A stretch of 64,000 bases of DNA, from assembly GCF_001427665.1 (NCBI RefSeq), contig NZ_LMHC01000025.1, positions 1-64,000 of the forward strand, written 5' to 3'. This DNA is from Caulobacter sp. Root655. GTDB lineage: Bacteria; Pseudomonadota; Alphaproteobacteria; Caulobacterales; Caulobacteraceae. Positions within the stretch are counted from its first letter, which is position 1, and each line of letters starts with the position of its first letter. Under the pieces are notes generated by a model that made no database searches, was not told where the DNA came from, and saw only the letters and a program-made list of their open reading frames with translations. The translations under genes were made by a program, and so were the position numbers. Positions 1 through 7,643 of this stretch are shown here, one piece after another.

Positions 1-72
1 TGGTTCTACCAGGAACCCATCGGGCTCCTCGACCACAGAGGCCAAAAACTGTCACCCATCCAACCGGGCTAA
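1..72 (+). other. Possible 3' end of a gene cut by the window edge, or insertion-sequence end
   Basis: Frame 1 is open from the window edge to a TAA at 70-72 (last residues KLSPIQPG), so this may be the C-terminus of an upstream gene. The following bases hold two loosely similar copies of a GTCACC...CCGG-type motif (from about 51 and 76). I associate this layout with the non-coding tail of some IS481-like elements, but that is memory-based and weak. No transposase is visible. Confidence 0.2.
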
Positions 73-84
73 ATCGTCACCTCT

Positions 85-864
85 CTATCCGCTGGACAGC
101 TCCCCCGTCGACAGGTGGGGCCGCATCTGCCACGCGCCGGGCGGCAAGGTCTGGGGTCTGGGCCCTTCGAGATAGGTCTCGACCAGCGCCTCCGCGCCGG
201 GTTCCGACACCGAGAACTGGTCGATGCGCGGGGTGGCGCGGGCCAGGACGGCGGCGATGGCGTCCACGGAGCCCACCCGCAGCGGCGCGGGGCCGTCCAG
301 CCGGGCCGAGACCTCGGCGTAGACCCCGACGGCGATCACCTCGCGGCCCTGGCGCAGCACGCCGTAGCCGACGTGGGTGAAGCCGGCGGCCAGCAGGTTG
401 GCGCGGTGGCCGGGGCTGGTCTTCCACTGGCCCATGATCTGGTCGGGACGCACCGGGCCGTTGGCGTTGAGGCGTTCGGCGATGTTCTCGCCCGGGGCGC
501 CGATCAGGTCGCGGGCCAGCAGGCCGACACGGGCGGCGGGGCCGAAGCCTTCGCGGGTCATGTGGTCGAAGAGGCCGGTGCGGGCGATGTCGGCGGCGTG
601 GGCGCGGGCGGCCAGGGTCAGGCCGGGATCGACCGCCAGTTCGCGCAAGCCGCGACCCCGGCGGAAGATGTCGCCCAGGTCCGTCAGGTCTTCCTCGAAC
701 GCCGGATCGAAGTCGCCCCGGCTCTGGGCCATCTGGGCCCGCAGGCGGCGGTCATAGGCCAGCCAGGGGGCGCTCGTGGCGGCGCGAGCGAGGCCGGGAA
801 GCAGCAGGCCGGCGACGGCGGTGGTGATCAGGGCGCGGCGGTCGAAGATGGTCATGATCCTCAA
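85..864 (-). CDS. Secreted CAP (SCP/PR1-like) domain protein
   Basis: 259-residue exported protein. The N-terminus has a twin-arginine pair (FDRRALITT, residues 7-15) followed by a hydrophobic stretch ending in ARA, so a Tat or Sec signal peptide is likely. The rest matches the bacterial CAP fold (YkwD-like): the helix carrying HAADIARTGLFDH, the GENIAER motif, the W.TSPGHRANLL segment with the His expected in the CAP cavity, and the closing strand GYGV...YAE. CAP proteins are secreted and their biochemical role in bacteria is mostly unknown. An alternative start is the Met at residue 4. It is divergent from the deoxyribosyltransferase gene. Confidence 0.85.
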   Translation of the reverse strand: MRIMTIFDRRALITTAVAGLLLPGLARAATSAPWLAYDRRLRAQMAQSRGDFDPAFEEDLTDLGDIFRRGRGLRELAVDPGLTLAARAHAADIARTGLFDHMTREGFGPAARVGLLARDLIGAPGENIAERLNANGPVRPDQIMGQWKTSPGHRANLLAAGFTHVGYGVLRQGREVIAVGVYAEVSARLDGPAPLRVGSVDAIAAVLARATPRIDQFSVSEPGAEALVETYLEGPRPQTLPPGAWQMRPHLSTGELSSG

Positions 865-905
865 GGCGGTTGACAGCGTCCCGTTTCGGCAAGCTCTAAG
901 GTCTC

Positions 906-1469
906 ATGAGACCTGTCCGTTCCATCTGGCTGGCCGGCCCCGAGCCCTGGCTGCCCCAAGCCGAGGCGCAAGGGGCCCGTCAGCGCGCCCTGTGCGCCGA
1001 CCTGGGCTTCATCGGCCTGACCGCTCCGACCATCGTCGGGACCGATCCCGACAACGCTGAGATCCAAGCCCGCGAACTCTATGCCGAGCGTATGGCGAAG
1101 TTGCGTCAGGCCGACGCCGGGGTGGTCAACCTGACCCCGTGGCGCGGCCCGTCCTGCGCCGCCAGCGCCGCCTTCGAGGCCGGGGTGCTGGCCGGGCTGG
1201 GGCGGCCGATCCTGGCCTATCTCAACGTCGCCGACGAGAGCCAGGCCGAATATGTCGACCGGGTCGAGGCCCATGTCGGCGCCCAGCGCGACGAGGCCGG
1301 CGTCTGGCGCGACGGCGACGGCTGCGTGGTCGAGGACTTCGGCCTGCCCGAGACGGTGATGCTGTGGGCCGAGGCGCGGCGACTGTTCGTGATCGTCACC
1401 GAAGACCCGCTGCACGACCTGACCGGGCTGGAGCTGTGTCTGGACGCGCTGGCGCTGTACGCGGAGTAG
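906..1469 (+). CDS. Nucleoside 2-deoxyribosyltransferase family protein
   Basis: 187-residue soluble protein. IWLAGPE at the start and DAGVVNLTPWRGPS.AASAAFEAGVLAGLG in the middle match the nucleoside 2-deoxyribosyltransferase family, where the Glu of the FEAG element is the expected nucleophile and the GP segment near the N-terminus binds the deoxyribose. These enzymes cleave or exchange the glycosidic bond of deoxynucleosides in purine/pyrimidine salvage. The substrate cannot be told from sequence. It is monocistronic, followed by repeat B1. Confidence 0.85.
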   Translation: MRPVRSIWLAGPEPWLPQAEAQGARQRALCADLGFIGLTAPTIVGTDPDNAEIQARELYAERMAKLRQADAGVVNLTPWRGPSCAASAAFEAGVLAGLGRPILAYLNVADESQAEYVDRVEAHVGAQRDEAGVWRDGDGCVVEDFGLPETVMLWAEARRLFVIVTEDPLHDLTGLELCLDALALYAE

Positions 1470-1471
1470 CT

Positions 1472-1604
1472 CCTCCCCCTGTGGGGGAGGTGTCGGCGCA
1501 GCCGACGGAGGGGGGATTGATCGGCAGACGGCGGAGTCCTGGATCGACGGCCCTAAATCTCCCCCCACCGATCGCCGCGCGATCGCCTCCCCCACAGGGG
1601 GAGG
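1472..1604. repeat. Palindromic intergenic repeat, family B (copy B1)
   Basis: The outer arms CCTCCCCCTGTGGGGGAGG and CCTCCCCCACAGGGGGAGG are inverted copies and each is itself nearly palindromic. The inner part holds GCCGACGGAGGGGGGA and TCTCCCCCCACCGATCG. Related copies are at 42909-43040 and, unusually, inside a gene at 52341-52459. It lies between two convergent genes, so it may also act as a bidirectional transcription barrier. Confidence 0.9.
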
Positions 1605-1611
1605 GCTTCGC

Positions 1612-2367
1612 TCACCACCCCAGATCCGCCTCCCCCCGCAGAATCGCCTCCGCCTCGGCCGAATGCGCCCCGCTCCCCCGTTCGTGCAGCACCAGCGGCG
1701 GCAGCAGGATCAGCGGCGCCTTGCCGGTCTTGATCGCCCGGACGATCACCCGCTTGGCCGGGGCGTCGGCGAACGGCGCGATCGGGCGGATCCGAAACGA
1801 CCCGGCCTTGGGGGCCAGCAGGGCCAGGAGGTCGGCCAGGCGGTCGGCGCGGTGGATCAGGGTGACGCTGCCGCCTTCGCGCACCGCCTTCAGGCAGAAG
1901 GCCGTCCAGGCCGCCAGGCCGCCGTCGGCCATCCAGGCGCCGGACTTCTCCGGCGCGGGGGCGCGCAGGGCGGCGGGATCGTCGAAGAACGGCGGATTGC
2001 TGATCGCGGCGTCGAACACCGGCAGGTCCAGGGCCCGAAAGCCGCGCTCGACGTCGCCGTCGACGATCTCGACCCGGTCGTCCAGTCCGTTCAGGCCGAC
2101 ATTGCCGCGGGCCAGGTCGGCGGCGGTCGCATCGCGCTCCAATCCGACGAATCGCACCCCCTCGCGCCGACGCGCGGCGGCCAGCAGCGCCCCGCCGACC
2201 CCACAGCCGGCCTCGATCACCCGCTCACCGGGCGCGGCGTCGCAGGCCGCCGCCAGCAGGGCCGCGTCCATGCCGGCCCGGTAGCCGGTCACGGCCTGGC
2301 GCAGTCGTACACGGCCGTTCAGGACGGCGTCTTCGGTGAGCCCGGTGGTCGGTATCGCGTACGGCAA
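1612..2367 (-). CDS. tRNA1(Val) (adenine-N6)-methyltransferase-like SAM methyltransferase
   Basis: 251 residues. SAM-binding loop EAGCGVGG (52-59) and catalytic NPPF (124-127) are both clear. The NPPF/NPPY motif is typical of methyltransferases acting on planar amino groups (adenine N6 or glutamine). The overall layout (short N-terminus RLRQ..GYRAGMDAALLAAA, then Rossmann fold) is that of the YfiC/TrmN6 family, which modifies A37 of tRNA1(Val); some relatives act on other substrates. It is divergent from the prenyl diphosphate synthase gene with about 130 bases between them. Confidence 0.85.
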   Translation of the reverse strand: MPYAIPTTGLTEDAVLNGRVRLRQAVTGYRAGMDAALLAAACDAAPGERVIEAGCGVGGALLAAARRREGVRFVGLERDATAADLARGNVGLNGLDDRVEIVDGDVERGFRALDLPVFDAAISNPPFFDDPAALRAPAPEKSGAWMADGGLAAWTAFCLKAVREGGSVTLIHRADRLADLLALLAPKAGSFRIRPIAPFADAPAKRVIVRAIKTGKAPLILLPPLVLHERGSGAHSAEAEAILRGEADLGW

Positions 2368-2500
2368 CGTTTCAAGCCTTGTGCTCGCCTTGACCCTGAC
2401 CTATCCCGCCACCATTGTCGCTCGCAACGGCTGATCAAGCCCACGGGACGCGCGGCGCAGGCCGAACCACCGGCGGGCGTCAGTCAGGGAGAGTATCGTT

Positions 2501-3511
2501 TTGGACGCAGCTGCAGCGACCCTCGCCCGGGAGCCGGGATCGGTGGATCGTCTCGCGCGGCTGGCCGCCGCCGACATGGCCGGGGTCGACGCTCTGATCA
2601 CCGCGCGCATGCAGAGCGAGGTTCCGGTCATCCCGGCCTTGGCCGAGCACCTGATCGCCGCTGGCGGCAAGCGCCTGCGTCCGCTGCTCACCGTGGCCGC
2701 CGCGCGCCTTGCGGGTTCCGACAACGACACCTGCCTGAAGCTGGCCGCCGCCGTCGAATTCATCCACACCGCCACCCTGCTGCACGACGACGTGGTCGAC
2801 GGCAGCCAGCTGCGGCGCGGCAAGGTCGCGGCCCACCTGATCTGGGGCGCGGCGCAGAGCGTGCTGGTCGGCGACTTCCTGTTCGCCCGGGCCTTCGAGC
2901 TGATGGTCGAGACGAACTCGATGAAGGCGCTGGAGATCCTGGCCAAGGCCAGCCGCGTCATCGCCGAGGGCGAGGTGCTGCAGCTCACCCGCAGCCACGA
3001 CCTGAACCTGAGCCAGGCGCTCTATCTGGAAATCATCGGCGCCAAGACCGCCGAGCTGTTCGCGGCCGCCTCCGAGGCCGGCGGCGTGTCGGCCGGGGTG
3101 TCGGCCGTGCAGTCGGACGCCCTGCGGGCCTACGGCATGAACCTGGGTCTGGCCTTCCAGCTGGCCGACGACGCCCTGGACTACGGCGGCACGACCGAGG
3201 CCCTGGGCAAGAACGCCGGCGACGATTTCCGCGAAGGCAAGGCCACCCTGCCGCTGCTGCTGGCCATCGCCCGCTCGGGCCCGCGCGAGGCCGAGTTCTG
3301 GGAACGGGCCATCGGCCGTCGCGAACAGACCGAGGCCGACTTCCGCCGGGCCCGCGAGCTGATCGTCGGCACCGGAGCCCTGGAAGGCACCCTCGATCTG
3401 GCCTCGGAATATGCCGACAAGGCCAAGGCGGCGCTGGCCAGCTTCCCGGCCAACGAGTGGCGTTCCAGCCTGGAAAGCCTGGCCGACTTCGCGGTCAGCC
3501 GGCGGGCTTGA
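2501..3511 (+). CDS. ispB: Polyprenyl (octaprenyl/decaprenyl-type) diphosphate synthase
   Basis: 336-residue trans-prenyltransferase. First aspartate-rich motif DDVVD (96-100) and second motif DDALD (223-227) bind Mg-diphosphate; GGKRLRP (55-61) is the isopentenyl diphosphate site. Length and motif spacing fit the long-chain synthases that make the ubiquinone side chain rather than farnesyl diphosphate synthase, which is a separate gene here (61299-62183). The start is TTG at 2501, supported by the Shine-Dalgarno sequence GGGAGAG about seven bases upstream. The stop codon overlaps the ATG of the next gene (TGATG), so the two are translationally coupled. Confidence 0.92.
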   Translation: MDAAAATLAREPGSVDRLARLAAADMAGVDALITARMQSEVPVIPALAEHLIAAGGKRLRPLLTVAAARLAGSDNDTCLKLAAAVEFIHTATLLHDDVVDGSQLRRGKVAAHLIWGAAQSVLVGDFLFARAFELMVETNSMKALEILAKASRVIAEGEVLQLTRSHDLNLSQALYLEIIGAKTAELFAAASEAGGVSAGVSAVQSDALRAYGMNLGLAFQLADDALDYGGTTEALGKNAGDDFREGKATLPLLLAIARSGPREAEFWERAIGRREQTEADFRRARELIVGTGALEGTLDLASEYADKAKAALASFPANEWRSSLESLADFAVSRRA

Positions 3512-4113
3512 TGGCGCGGCGGGGCGTGGCCAAGGGCCGAAGTCCGCTCCCGGCGGCCCCGGACGGCCCCGCGCCGCGCCTGGCGACCACCCTGGAGACC
3601 TCGCCCGCCAATCCCAGCGGCGACCCTCACGGACACGCTCATGAGGCCGGCGAGGTCGCCGGCAAGGTGATCGGCGGAGGCCTGGGCGTGGTGATCGGCC
3701 TGGGCGTTCTGCTGCTGATGTTCGGCCCGGTGCTGTGGGCGCCGCTGTGGGCCGGGTTCTCGGCCGCCGCGCGGACCAAGGTTCTGGTCCACAACGGCTG
3801 GCTGACCGCCGGCGCGGCGATCGCCGCCGCCCTGGCCGTCGCCTTCGTCCAGTTCCTGCTGCTGGTCCAGAAGAGCCCGCTGTTGCGCTATCCGGCCGTG
3901 CTGCTGTTCTCGCTGGCCTGGGTGGGCGGGCTGTGGCTGGAATTGACCGCTCCGCCGCACAATTGGCTGTCACCCCCGCCGCTGCACGCGCCGGGGACCT
4001 GGGCGATGGTCGCCATCGGCGCCGGCACGGTGATCTATGCCGGCCTCTACCTGCTGATCCTCACGCGCTTCGGCAAGGGCCGCTGGGCGCGGAAGTGGCA
4101 GCTGATCAAGTAG
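3511..4113 (+). CDS. Hypothetical integral membrane protein coupled to ispB
   Basis: 200 residues. About 45 polar residues including a His-containing segment (HGHAHE) are followed by four hydrophobic segments of membrane-spanning length (VIGLGVLLLMFGPVLW, the AAIAAALAVAFVQFLLLV stretch, AVLLFSLAWVGGLWL and GAGTVIYAGLYLLIL) and a basic tail. I recognise no named domain. The start overlaps the ispB stop by one base, so co-expression with the quinone side-chain enzyme is likely. Function unknown. Confidence 0.8.
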   Translation: MARRGVAKGRSPLPAAPDGPAPRLATTLETSPANPSGDPHGHAHEAGEVAGKVIGGGLGVVIGLGVLLLMFGPVLWAPLWAGFSAAARTKVLVHNGWLTAGAAIAAALAVAFVQFLLLVQKSPLLRYPAVLLFSLAWVGGLWLELTAPPHNWLSPPPLHAPGTWAMVAIGAGTVIYAGLYLLILTRFGKGRWARKWQLIK

Positions 4114-4119
4114 CGCTGT

Positions 4120-4224
4120 GCGTCCTTCGAGGCCCGCTTCGCGGGCGCCTCAGGATGAGGAATTCAGAACCCATCCACGGCCCTCATCCTGAGGTGCGAG
4201 GCGCAGCCGAGCCTCGAAGGACGC
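4120..4224. repeat. Palindromic intergenic repeat, family A (copy A1)
   Basis: Arms GCGTCCTTCGAGG and CCTCGAAGGACGC flank an inner inverted pair CTCAGGATGAGG / CCTCATCCTGAG. Variable G/C-rich spacers (CCCGCTTCGCGGG and GCGAGGCGCAGCC here) lie between the outer and inner arms. It sits between the convergent membrane protein and FkbM genes. Other copies: 12249, 20947, 30243, 37024 and 58325. Confidence 0.92.
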
Positions 4225-4231
4225 AGGGCGC

Positions 4232-5086
4232 CTAACCCTTCGCCTTCAAACACAGGTCCAGGTGCGTGCCGTTGTCGTCCTCGACATGCCGTTTCCAGGC
4301 CGCGTCGACATTGGCGATCACCTCGGCCGGCGTCGCGCCCTTCACGGCCTCGCGCTTCTTCTTGCGGTGCAGGATCTCGATGCCGTAGCCCATGTCGAGG
4401 AAGAAGCTCAGCAGGGCCGAGCCCTCTGCGCGCGAGGTCTCGGCCTGGAAGCGCGGCGAATATTCCAGGAAGGTGATGGGCTTCTGCTCGGCCATGAAGG
4501 CCTTGGCGCCCATGAACGCCCGGTACTCCATGCCCTCGATGTCGATCTTCATGACGTCGACCTTGCCGAACTCGCCGCGCAGCAGGTCCAGCGGCACGAC
4601 GGGCGCGATGTCGAAATCGCTCAGGTCGCTGGGCGTGCCGTCGCCCGACGGCTCCAACTGGTGGTTGTTGTGCATGGTCTGGCGGCGCAGGAAGGCGGTG
4701 CCCAGGGTGTCGGACACCCCGACCAGGATCAGGCGGATGTTGTCGACCGCGTTGGCCTTGGTGCTCTCCAGGATCACGCGGCCGTTGCCGGGGCTCATCT
4801 CGACGGCGATCACCTGGCCAGTTGGACCAACTTGCTTGCCGGCCGGCAGGGCGAAGGCGCCCCAGCTGGCCCCGACGTCGAGCACGGTCATGCCCGGCTT
4901 CAGGGTTTGCAGGAAATAGTCCAGCACCCAGGGCTCGTAGTCCTTGCCGTCCAACAGCTGCTTGGTGATCACCCAGTGGTCGGGCATGCGGAAGGTGCAG
5001 CCGCGGAACTTCACCGAGGTGGGGACGGGCGCGACCCCGACCGGCAGCGAGATGGCTTGATGCTTCTTCTTGCGGAACAGGCCCAT
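4232..5086 (-). CDS. FkbM-family SAM-dependent methyltransferase
   Basis: 284 residues. SAM motif VLDVGASWG (68-76) and the FkbM hallmark KIDIEGME (180-187) are present, followed by the FLEYSPRF strand. FkbM proteins usually O-methylate hydroxyls of sugars or polyketides; in Caulobacteraceae they often accompany glycan modification. The N-terminus MGLFRKKKH is basic and not a signal peptide, so the protein is cytoplasmic. No glycosyltransferase lies nearby, so the acceptor is unknown. Confidence 0.88.
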   Translation of the reverse strand: MGLFRKKKHQAISLPVGVAPVPTSVKFRGCTFRMPDHWVITKQLLDGKDYEPWVLDYFLQTLKPGMTVLDVGASWGAFALPAGKQVGPTGQVIAVEMSPGNGRVILESTKANAVDNIRLILVGVSDTLGTAFLRRQTMHNNHQLEPSGDGTPSDLSDFDIAPVVPLDLLRGEFGKVDVMKIDIEGMEYRAFMGAKAFMAEQKPITFLEYSPRFQAETSRAEGSALLSFFLDMGYGIEILHRKKKREAVKGATPAEVIANVDAAWKRHVEDDNGTHLDLCLKAKG

Positions 5087-5250
5087 GGAGTCCTCGTCGC
5101 GGGGCGGCGCGGGGATTCGCGGCGCGGCGGTCTTGTTTCTGGATCGTCATGTAGCGATACCGGGCCGCGACGTCACCCGCCCAAGGGCTCAGCCTCGACA
5201 CGGACCGCGATTCGTCGCACGGCTAGGCTTGGACCGAAGTGGAGACCGCG

Positions 5251-5652
5251 ATGATCCGGCTGTTGCTCAACATCCTGTGGTTCGTGATGGGCGGCTGGAT
5301 CAGCGGCCTGCTGTGGCTGCTGGGCGGCCTGTTGCTGGCTGTCACCGTCGTCGGCCTGCCCTATACCGGCGCGGCCTGGCGGATCGCCGGCTTCGCCTTC
5401 TGGCCGTTCGGCAAGGAGATCGTCCCGCGCGAGATCGTGACCGGCAAGGGCGACCTGGGCACCGGCGGCCTGGGCTGCGTGCTCAACGTCATCTGGTTCG
5501 TGCTGGGCGGCTGGTACATCGCCCTGTCGCACCTAGTGATCGCCGTGGCCGAGGCCGTGACGATCATCGGTATCCCCTTCGCCATCAAGGACCTGCAACT
5601 GGCCGTGGTGGCCCTGGCCCCGATCGGCCGGGTTGTGGTGGATAAGCGCTAG
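5251..5652 (+). CDS. YccF-domain inner membrane protein
   Basis: 133 residues built from two similar halves: LLLNILWFVMGGWISGLLWLLGG and CVLNVIWFVLGGWYIALSHL, each followed by a strand reading VTVVGLPYTGAA or VTIIGIPFAIKD. This duplicated pattern is the YccF domain. Function is unknown for the family. The start at 5251 has GGAG six bases upstream; an in-frame GTG at 5239 is the alternative. It is convergent with ccdB. Confidence 0.88.
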   Translation: MIRLLLNILWFVMGGWISGLLWLLGGLLLAVTVVGLPYTGAAWRIAGFAFWPFGKEIVPREIVTGKGDLGTGGLGCVLNVIWFVLGGWYIALSHLVIAVAEAVTIIGIPFAIKDLQLAVVALAPIGRVVVDKR

Positions 5653-5655
5653 GCT

Positions 5656-5964
5656 TCAGAAGCCGGTGAAGAGACGGTCGACGGCGCGACGGATGTCGTC
5701 TTCGTGGGCGGCGAGCGATGTAATTCCGCGACGAAGGTCAGCGCTCCGGATCGCAGCCATGCCTGCAACGCTAATCAGGAGCGATCGATCATCCCATGCG
5801 ATCGGGATCTCGAAATCCGTGAGCTTGACCGCCCGTCGCGCAAGCACCGGCGCAACCACGACTTCAGTGAGATCGGCGAGAAGGTGGGATGACCGCACCA
5901 TCACGAACGGCACGCCCTCCCGCATGGAAGCAACCGGGTTCTCGTAGAGATCGAACTGCCGCAC
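5656..5964 (-). CDS. ccdB: CcdB-family toxin
   Basis: 102 residues matching CcdB: the start RQFDLYENP, the internal VVVAPVLARR strand, the core LTDFEIPIAWDDRSLLIS, and a C-terminus ending in an amphipathic helix with DRLFTGF. CcdB poisons DNA gyrase by binding GyrA. The start is GTG at 5964, directly abutting the TGA of the antitoxin gene. The final residues of F-plasmid CcdB (WGI) are essential there; here the protein ends TGF, so toxicity is likely but not certain. Confidence 0.9.
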   Translation of the reverse strand: MRQFDLYENPVASMREGVPFVMVRSSHLLADLTEVVVAPVLARRAVKLTDFEIPIAWDDRSLLISVAGMAAIRSADLRRGITSLAAHEDDIRRAVDRLFTGF

Positions 5965-6207
5965 TCACCATTTCCGAAAATGATCTGAGATCAGGCCGTA
6001 CTTCTCGACGTGGGCGTTGTGCTCCTTGATCGCTTCGGCGTTCTCCTCCGCCCACCGCCGGGCGCGCTCTTCGGCGCCGGCTGGATCGACCTTCTGCAGA
6101 TGCAGCCGCAACTGCGTCTCGCTCATGCCGGCTGCGGAGATCCCCAGCCGCTTGGCCGGGGCCAGCAGTTCCGGATCGATGCCGATGTCGAGTTCGACCT
6201 TGCCCAT
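5965..6207 (-). CDS. ccdA: CcdA-family antitoxin
   Basis: 80 residues. The N-terminus KVELDIGIDPELLAPAKRLGI is the short strand plus helix of a ribbon-helix-helix DNA-binding domain, and the C-terminus RARRWAEENAEAIKEHNAHVEKYG is the usual CcdA toxin-wrapping helix, ending in HFRKW. It would neutralise CcdB and autorepress the operon. Antitoxin-first order with zero spacing to ccdB is typical. Confidence 0.9.
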   Translation of the reverse strand: MGKVELDIGIDPELLAPAKRLGISAAGMSETQLRLHLQKVDPAGAEERARRWAEENAEAIKEHNAHVEKYGLISDHFRKW

Positions 6208-6246
6208 GCCACCAACCTAACACGGCTCCCGGCGGCCTTGTAGCCG

Positions 6247-6987
6247 TCAGCCCTCGTCGTCGGGCGACAGCAGGATGTCCAGGAAGGTCTGGCGGCGGTT
6301 GAGGAAATTGCGGGTCACCTGGAAGTGCTCGGTGTCCTCGTAGTCCACCCGTTCCAGGCCGCGCTCGGAGGCCTGGTAGATCCAGGCGTCGGGATAGCCC
6401 AGCAGGATCGGCGAGTGGGTGGCGATGATGAACTGCGAGCGGGCCAGGACTAGCTCGTGCAGACGCGCCAAGAACGACAGCTGGCGCTGGGGCGACAGGG
6501 CGGCTTCCGGCTCGTCGAGGATGTAGAGGCCGTCGCCCCGGAAGCGGTTGTCGAACAGGGCGAAGAAGGCCTCGCCGTGCGACTGCTCGTGCAGGGGCGT
6601 GCCGCCGTAGCCGCTGACCCCGACGTCCTCGACATAGCTGGCGACGTTGAAGAAGCTCTCGGCCCGCAGGAAGAAGCCGTCGTGCGGCCGCAGCGCCCCA
6701 CGCACCTTGCGCAGATGCTGGTGCAACGGCGAATGCGAGGCCCGGGTCGACAGCTGGAAGTTCTGCGACCCGCCCTCGGCGTTGAAGCCCCAGGCCACGG
6801 CCAGGGCCTCGATCAGGGTCGACTTGCCCGAGCCGTTCTCGCCGACGATGAAGGTGACGCGCGGGTGGAAGGCCAGGGTTTCGAGATCGCGCACCACCGG
6901 CAGGTTGAAGGGGTAGACGTCGCTGTCCCAGCCCTCGCGCCGCTCGACCCGGGCTTCGATCCAGTAGGGACGGTCGAGGGCGGTCAT
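6247..6987 (-). CDS. Small ABC/SMC-like AAA ATPase
   Basis: 246 residues. Walker A GENGSGKST (49-57), an ABC-like signature QSHGE (about 135-139), Walker B LYILDEPEAA (154-163) and the H-loop ATHSP. This is the compact stand-alone ATPase type (COG3910-like) with no membrane or nuclease domain. Relatives are annotated as AAA family ATPases of unknown role. It has no obvious partner; the next gene downstream on this strand is ccdA, about 40 bases away. Confidence 0.85.
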   Translation of the reverse strand: MTALDRPYWIEARVERREGWDSDVYPFNLPVVRDLETLAFHPRVTFIVGENGSGKSTLIEALAVAWGFNAEGGSQNFQLSTRASHSPLHQHLRKVRGALRPHDGFFLRAESFFNVASYVEDVGVSGYGGTPLHEQSHGEAFFALFDNRFRGDGLYILDEPEAALSPQRQLSFLARLHELVLARSQFIIATHSPILLGYPDAWIYQASERGLERVDYEDTEHFQVTRNFLNRRQTFLDILLSPDDEG

Positions 6988-7151
6988 TGTTCCTCGCTCA
7001 TTTGCCGTCCCGATGGACGACCATCGTTGGTGCGCGCGCGGTGTTCAAGCGCCGACATCCCGCCGCATCTGGAAGCGGCGATGACAGAACGCGTCGGTCC
7101 AGGGATAGCCAGCTGTTGGCGGATATTGACTTTGGAGATTTTAGAGATAAA

Positions 7152-7170
7152 AACTTCTAAATCAGAAGTT
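7152..7170. promoter_or_regulatory. Perfect inverted repeat, likely operator of the 7188 gene
   Basis: AACTTCT-AAATC-AGAAGTT has 7 bp arms and a 5 base spacer, lying in the AT-rich leader 18 bases before the start codon. A TTGACT hexamer at 7126-7131 could be the -35 element. The position fits an autoregulatory operator for the ribbon-helix-helix-like protein encoded downstream (inference). Confidence 0.55.
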
Positions 7171-7187
7171 CATCTCGGAGCCGGAAA

Positions 7188-7619
7188 ATGCGCCAGATAG
7201 CAGTCAGCATCGACGTTTACTCGCTTATCTGGTCGCTTCGCGAAGCGCCGGAGAGCACCGAAACGGAGATACTAGAGAGAGTTCTCAGCGGTCTTCGGGC
7301 CCCTTCGTCTGCACGGATGCTCAATGTGGGAGGGGAACAACCCGTGGCTCTGGGGAGTGGGCGTCTACGCCATGCGAAATGGTGGGAGGTGGTCAGGCAA
7401 GCGCTGGAAGAACTCGGCGGAGAGGCATCACTTGAAAATATCTACAAGCAAGTGACTAGGCTTTCAAAAGGATCCGATAGATCGATCCCGAAACACCTTG
7501 AGTCCGTCGTGCGGGGAACCCTCGAAGACAATTGCGCGGACTCAGAGCGCTGGAAGAGAGTGCGAGATGTGTTTTGCATGCCAAAAGGAAAAGGTGCCGG
7601 CGTATGGGCAAATAGATAG
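7188..7619 (+). CDS. Unknown protein: ribbon-helix-helix/SeqA-N-like start plus winged-helix-like C-terminus
   Basis: 143 residues that I cannot assign to a named family. Residues 1-40 (RQIAVSIDVYSLIWSL...ETEILERVLSGL) have the strand-helix-helix layout of SeqA-N or ribbon-helix-helix DNA-binding domains. Residues about 62-143 (WWEVVRQALEELGGEASLENIYKQV...ESVVRGTLE...VFCMPKGKGAGVWANR) resemble the HARE/winged-helix module found beside restriction-type nucleases. The gene and its leader are clearly AT-richer than everything around them, and codons such as AGA, ATA and TTA suggest recent acquisition. Shine-Dalgarno GGAG lies seven bases before the ATG. A sequence-specific regulator is the likely role (inference). 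Confidence 0.7.
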   Translation: MRQIAVSIDVYSLIWSLREAPESTETEILERVLSGLRAPSSARMLNVGGEQPVALGSGRLRHAKWWEVVRQALEELGGEASLENIYKQVTRLSKGSDRSIPKHLESVVRGTLEDNCADSERWKRVRDVFCMPKGKGAGVWANR

Positions 7620-7643
7620 CCCACACGCCGCGCAAGATCACCT

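Noticed and set aside
1663-4113. 816-residue frame joining the ispB region to the membrane protein
   Set aside because: The first 600 residues lie over real genes in other frames; only the last 200 residues, starting at the ATG at 3511, form a plausible protein.
5656-6987. Three-gene defence island (AAA ATPase plus ccdAB)
   Set aside because: ccdAB is a complete toxin-antitoxin pair by itself, and the ATPase lacks a nuclease or other effector partner; proximity alone does not support a joint system.
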